DNA from: Curvibacter sp.
GTDB lineage: Bacteria; Pseudomonadota; Gammaproteobacteria; Burkholderiales; Burkholderiaceae_C
Assembly (NCBI GenBank): GCA_003500955.1
Contig: DNQP01000161.1
Coordinates: 1 to 8,574 of the forward strand
Length of the DNA: 8,574 bases
Reading direction: 5' to 3'
The position numbers and the translations under genes were made by a program. Under the pieces are notes generated by a model. It had not been told where the DNA came from. It did no database searches and worked only from the letters and a program-made list of their open reading frames with translations. Below, piece by piece: positions 6,396-8,574 of the stretch (position 1 is the stretch's first letter; each line of letters opens with the position of its first letter).

Positions 6396-6428
6396 TCGTC
6401 AGCCATTGAACCTGTCGAAGGAACCAAC
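6396..6428 (+). promoter_or_regulatory. Short gap with adaptor ribosome-binding site and a possible relic half-repeat
   Basis: AAGGA at 6418-6422 lies 6 nt before the adaptor ATG and is its ribosome-binding site. The bases 6406-6421 match 13 of 16 positions of one arm of the palindromic repeat at 2588-2603 (shared core TGTCGAAGG). The ribosome-binding site may therefore derive from a degenerate single copy of that repeat, although chance similarity cannot be excluded. Confidence 0.45.
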
Positions 6429-7544
6429 ATGCCATCTTCCTCCCTGACGGTCTGGGCGCGCCGCGTCGCGCTGGGCCTGTGTTTCGTCCCACTCGCCGCA
6501 ACTGCTGCCGAAAATGCCGCGACATCGGTCACCAAACCTGCGCTCACGGTGTCGATCGTGCAACCTGCGTCCATGGCCTTGCCCCTGCGGATCAGCGCGA
6601 ACGGCGCTGTCGCCGCCTGGCAAGAAGCCATCCTGGGTGCCGAGGTCGCGGGACTGCGCATCCAGGAGGTTCACGCCCAGGTCGGCGATGTGGTGCGCAA
6701 GGGACAGCTGCTGCTGAGTTTTGCCCCCGAGGCGGTCCAGGCCGATGTCGCGCTGGCACGCGCTCAACTTGTCGAGGCGCAGGCCCAGCTTGCGGAGGCT
6801 CAGGCCAACGCCGAACGGGTCCGTGCGCTGCAAGGCAGCGGTGCCTTGAGCCAGCAGCAGATTAACCAGTACCTGACCCAGGAGCAGACAGCGCAGGCCC
6901 GTGTCGCCTCCGCCCAGGCCCAGCTCGACACACAGCTGCTGCGCCAACAGCAGACGCGCCTGCTGGCGCCCGACGACGGCACCATCTCTGCGCGTAGCGC
7001 CACCGTGGGCGGCGTCGTGGGGAGTGGCAGCGAGCTGTTCCGTCTGATCCGGCGCAGCCGCCTGGAATGGCGCGCAGAGGTCACGGCGCCCGAGCTCGAG
7101 CGCATCCGCCCGGGTCAGAAGGTGCAGATCCTCACCCCGGCCGGCGCCACCTGGCGCGGCCAGGTGCGCATGATCGCGCCCACGGTCGATCCGGCCACCC
7201 GCAAAGGAACCGTCTACGTTGACGTGCTCGGTCAGGCCCTGGGTCAGACGCCAGCCCCCTTGCGCGCGGGCAGCTATGTGCGCGGCGAGTTCGAGATCGG
7301 TGCCTCGACGGCGCTGACGCTGCCCCAGAGCGCCGTCGTGGTGCGTGACGGTTTCAGCTACGTCTACCGTGTCGGCGCGGATCAGCGCGTCGCCCGCCTC
7401 AAGGTCCAGACCGGGCGGGTGGTCGCCGAGCGGGTGGAAGTCCTGTCCGGCATCCAGCCATCCGAGCGCATCGTCGCCAGTGGTGGTGCTTTCCTGAGCG
7501 ACGGCGATCTGGTCCGCGTGGTGGCCGGTACGTCGGCGCAGTGA
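6429..7544 (+). CDS. RND efflux periplasmic adaptor (membrane fusion protein), HlyD/AcrA family
   Basis: Periplasmic adaptor of 371 residues linking the RND pump to the outer-membrane channel. Residues 1-27 look like a secretion signal (basic WARR, hydrophobic core, cleavage near ATAA|E). The barrel-sandwich (lipoyl) halves are at about 68-100 (ILGAEVAGLRIQEVHAQVGD and following) and 177-206 (RLLAPDDGTISARSATVGG). Between them lies a Gln/Ala-rich coiled-coil hairpin (about 103-176) with its turn near 136-139 (GSGA). A beta-barrel domain follows (about 210-290, including RPGQKV and DPATRKGTVYVDV), then a membrane-proximal domain to the end. Cys18 lies in the signal sequence but the residue before it is Leu, so this is not a lipoprotein and the mature protein is anchored only by interaction. 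It is 33 bp behind the outer-membrane gene and 10 bp ahead of the pump gene. The pump substrate is unknown. Confidence 0.94.
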   Translation: MPSSSLTVWARRVALGLCFVPLAATAAENAATSVTKPALTVSIVQPASMALPLRISANGAVAAWQEAILGAEVAGLRIQEVHAQVGDVVRKGQLLLSFAPEAVQADVALARAQLVEAQAQLAEAQANAERVRALQGSGALSQQQINQYLTQEQTAQARVASAQAQLDTQLLRQQQTRLLAPDDGTISARSATVGGVVGSGSELFRLIRRSRLEWRAEVTAPELERIRPGQKVQILTPAGATWRGQVRMIAPTVDPATRKGTVYVDVLGQALGQTPAPLRAGSYVRGEFEIGASTALTLPQSAVVVRDGFSYVYRVGADQRVARLKVQTGRVVAERVEVLSGIQPSERIVASGGAFLSDGDLVRVVAGTSAQ

Positions 7545-7548
7545 GGAG
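7543..7548 (+). promoter_or_regulatory. Strong ribosome-binding site of the RND pump gene
   Basis: GAGGAG overlaps the adaptor stop codon and stands 6 nt before ATG 7555. An in-frame GTG at 7552 would be only 3 nt away, so the ATG is preferred. Confidence 0.75.
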
Positions 7549-7554
7549 CGCGTG

Positions 7555-8574
7555 ATGAACGTTTCCGCCTGGTCGATCCGCAATCCCATCCCCGCCGCGA
7601 TGCTGTTCGTGATGCTCACGTTCGCGGGCCTGCTGTCCTTCAATGCGATGAAGGTGCAGAACTTCCCGGACCTGGAGCTGCCCACGGTCACGGTCACCGC
7701 CAGCCTGCCGGGGGCCGCGCCCGCACAGCTCGAGTCCGACGTGGCGCGCAAGCTCGAGAACGCCATCGCGCCCCTGCAAGGGCTCAAGAACCTCTACACC
7801 AAGGTGCAGGATGGCGGCGTGATCCTCACGGCTGAGTTCCGCCTGGAAAAGCCCACCCAGGAAGCGGTCGACGACGTGCGCTCGGCCGTGCAGGGCGTGC
7901 GCGCTGATCTGCCGGGCGATCTGCGCGATCCCATCATCGGCAAGATCAACCTCTCGGGCTCGCCCATCCTGGCCTACACCATCGCCTCGGCATCGATGGA
8001 CGACGAAGCCCTCAGCTGGTTTGTGGACAACACCGTTGCGCGCCGTTTGCTGGGCGTCAAGGGCGTGGGGTCGGTGTCGCGCGTCGGGGGCGTCAATCGT
8101 CAGATCGACGTGGCGCTGGACCCGCTCAAGCTGCAGGCTCTGGGCGCCAGCGCGGCCGATATCTCGCGCCAGCTGCGCCAAGTGCAGACCGAAAGCGCGG
8201 GCGGCCGCGTGGACCTGGGCGGTGGCGAGCAGCCCATGCGTACCCTGGCCACCGTGCAGTCGGCTCAGGAGCTGGCGCGGCTGGAGCTGGTGCTCAGCAA
8301 TGGCGTGAGCGTGCGGCTGGACGAAGTGGCGCGCGTGCGGGACACGGTGGCTGAGCCGCGTGCGTTGGCGCTGCTCAACGGCCAGCCTGTGGTCGGCTTT
8401 GAAATCACCCGCAGCAAGGGCGCCAGCGAGGTCGAGGTCGGCGCGGCCGTGCAGGCGGTGCTGGAAGAGCTCAAGGCGACACATCCCGACATCCGCCTGG
8501 TCGAGGCCTTCAACTTCGTGCAGCCTGTGCAGGAGGAGTTCGATGCGTCGATGACCCTGCTCTACGAGGGCGCC
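7555..8574 (+). CDS. RND efflux inner-membrane transporter (HAE/AcrB family), N-terminal part, cut by window end
   Basis: The first 340 residues of a proton-driven RND pump; the full family length is about 1,030, so roughly two thirds lie beyond the window. It reads open with no stop from ATG 7555 to the last base. The N-terminus MNVSAWSIRNPIPAAMLFVM leads into transmembrane segment 1 (about 11-31). It is followed by the porter-domain signature NFPDLELPTVTVTASLPGAAP (36-56), QLESDVARKLENAIAPLQGLK (58-78) and EAVDDVRSAVQGVRADLP (103-120). SPILAYTIAS (136-145), VKGVGSVSRVGGVNRQIDVALDP (168-190) and the docking-domain region to about 260 also fit. At the right edge (LYEGA) the protein is about to enter transmembrane segment 2. 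With the adaptor and outer-membrane lipoprotein it forms a tripartite exporter. No metal-pump (CusA) feature is evident in this part, so an organic or hydrophobic substrate is more likely, but that is a guess. Confidence 0.95.
   Translation, partial: MNVSAWSIRNPIPAAMLFVMLTFAGLLSFNAMKVQNFPDLELPTVTVTASLPGAAPAQLESDVARKLENAIAPLQGLKNLYTKVQDGGVILTAEFRLEKPTQEAVDDVRSAVQGVRADLPGDLRDPIIGKINLSGSPILAYTIASASMDDEALSWFVDNTVARRLLGVKGVGSVSRVGGVNRQIDVALDPLKLQALGASAADISRQLRQVQTESAGGRVDLGGGEQPMRTLATVQSAQELARLELVLSNGVSVRLDEVARVRDTVAEPRALALLNGQPVVGFEITRSKGASEVEVGAAVQAVLEELKATHPDIRLVEAFNFVQPVQEEFDASMTLLYEGA

Noticed and set aside
6429..6512. The adaptor as a lipoprotein with Cys18
   Set aside because: The residues before Cys18 are Leu-Gly-Leu; Leu at -1 does not fit a lipobox, and a normal signal-peptidase site near residue 27 is present.
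6399..7787. A 462-codon open frame on the minus strand across the adaptor and pump genes
   Set aside because: It crosses two well-supported plus-strand genes and the gap between them, and shows no recognisable domain; an antisense artefact.
7399..8484. A 361-codon open frame on the minus strand opposite the RND pump
   Set aside because: Composition is His/Arg/Ala-rich without family motifs, while the plus strand reads a continuous RND N-terminus.
1..8574. CRISPR arrays, tRNA/rRNA genes, insertion sequences or phage genes
   Set aside because: No regularly spaced repeats, tRNA-like CCA ends with cloverleaf arms, transposase motifs or phage proteins were seen on either strand; the only repeat of note is the 2579-2637 palindrome.

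Overview
The window is high-GC and gene-dense. Its content points to a betaproteobacterium of the order Burkholderiales, most likely Comamonadaceae-like. The clues are a Bug-type (TctC family) periplasmic binding protein, a chemoreceptor ending in a plain FKLS tail, and a palindromic 'CTGAGCTTGTCGAAG' repeat common in that group. The assignment rests on gene style only, not on a marker gene.

Left edge (1-440, + strand): the 3' end of a methyl-accepting chemotaxis protein, cut by the window. It converges on a four-gene minus-strand cluster (4157 down to 456). In transcription order this holds a GlcD-type FAD-dependent 2-hydroxyacid dehydrogenase, an LrgA/CidA-type membrane protein, an LrgB/CidB-type membrane protein, and a Bug-family solute-binding protein. 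LrgA and LrgB together match the two halves of the plant plastid glycolate/glycerate carrier PLGG1, and bacterial LrgAB-type proteins have been linked to pyruvate transport. An oxidase for glycolate or D-lactate beside LrgAB therefore reads as an uptake/export-plus-oxidation unit for short hydroxy- or keto-acids rather than a cell-lysis system. No glcE or glcF is present. A long palindromic repeat sits between glcD and lrgA, directly against the lrgA start codon.

Centre (4158-4269): a 112-bp AT-richer divergent intergenic region with an 18-bp near-perfect dyad (4200-4217), a 10-bp perfect palindrome (4237-4246) and an inverted GTTTGAT pair linking them. This is the likely control region for both directions.

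Right half (4270-8574, + strand): a TetR-family repressor of the CecR/DUF1956 type, then a tripartite RND efflux system in the order outer-membrane lipoprotein (NodT/OprM type), periplasmic adaptor and inner-membrane RND pump. The pump runs off the window after 340 residues. The genes are tightly packed (4-bp overlap, 33-bp gap, 10-bp gap), so this is one operon, probably autoregulated by the TetR protein. The outer-membrane component has two cysteines placed symmetrically around a predicted hairpin tip, suggesting a disulfide.

I see no rRNA, tRNA, CRISPR array, transposase or phage gene. The overall architecture is ordinary. The points worth following are the glcD-lrgAB linkage, the repeat hairpin at lrgA, the operator array and the cysteine pair.
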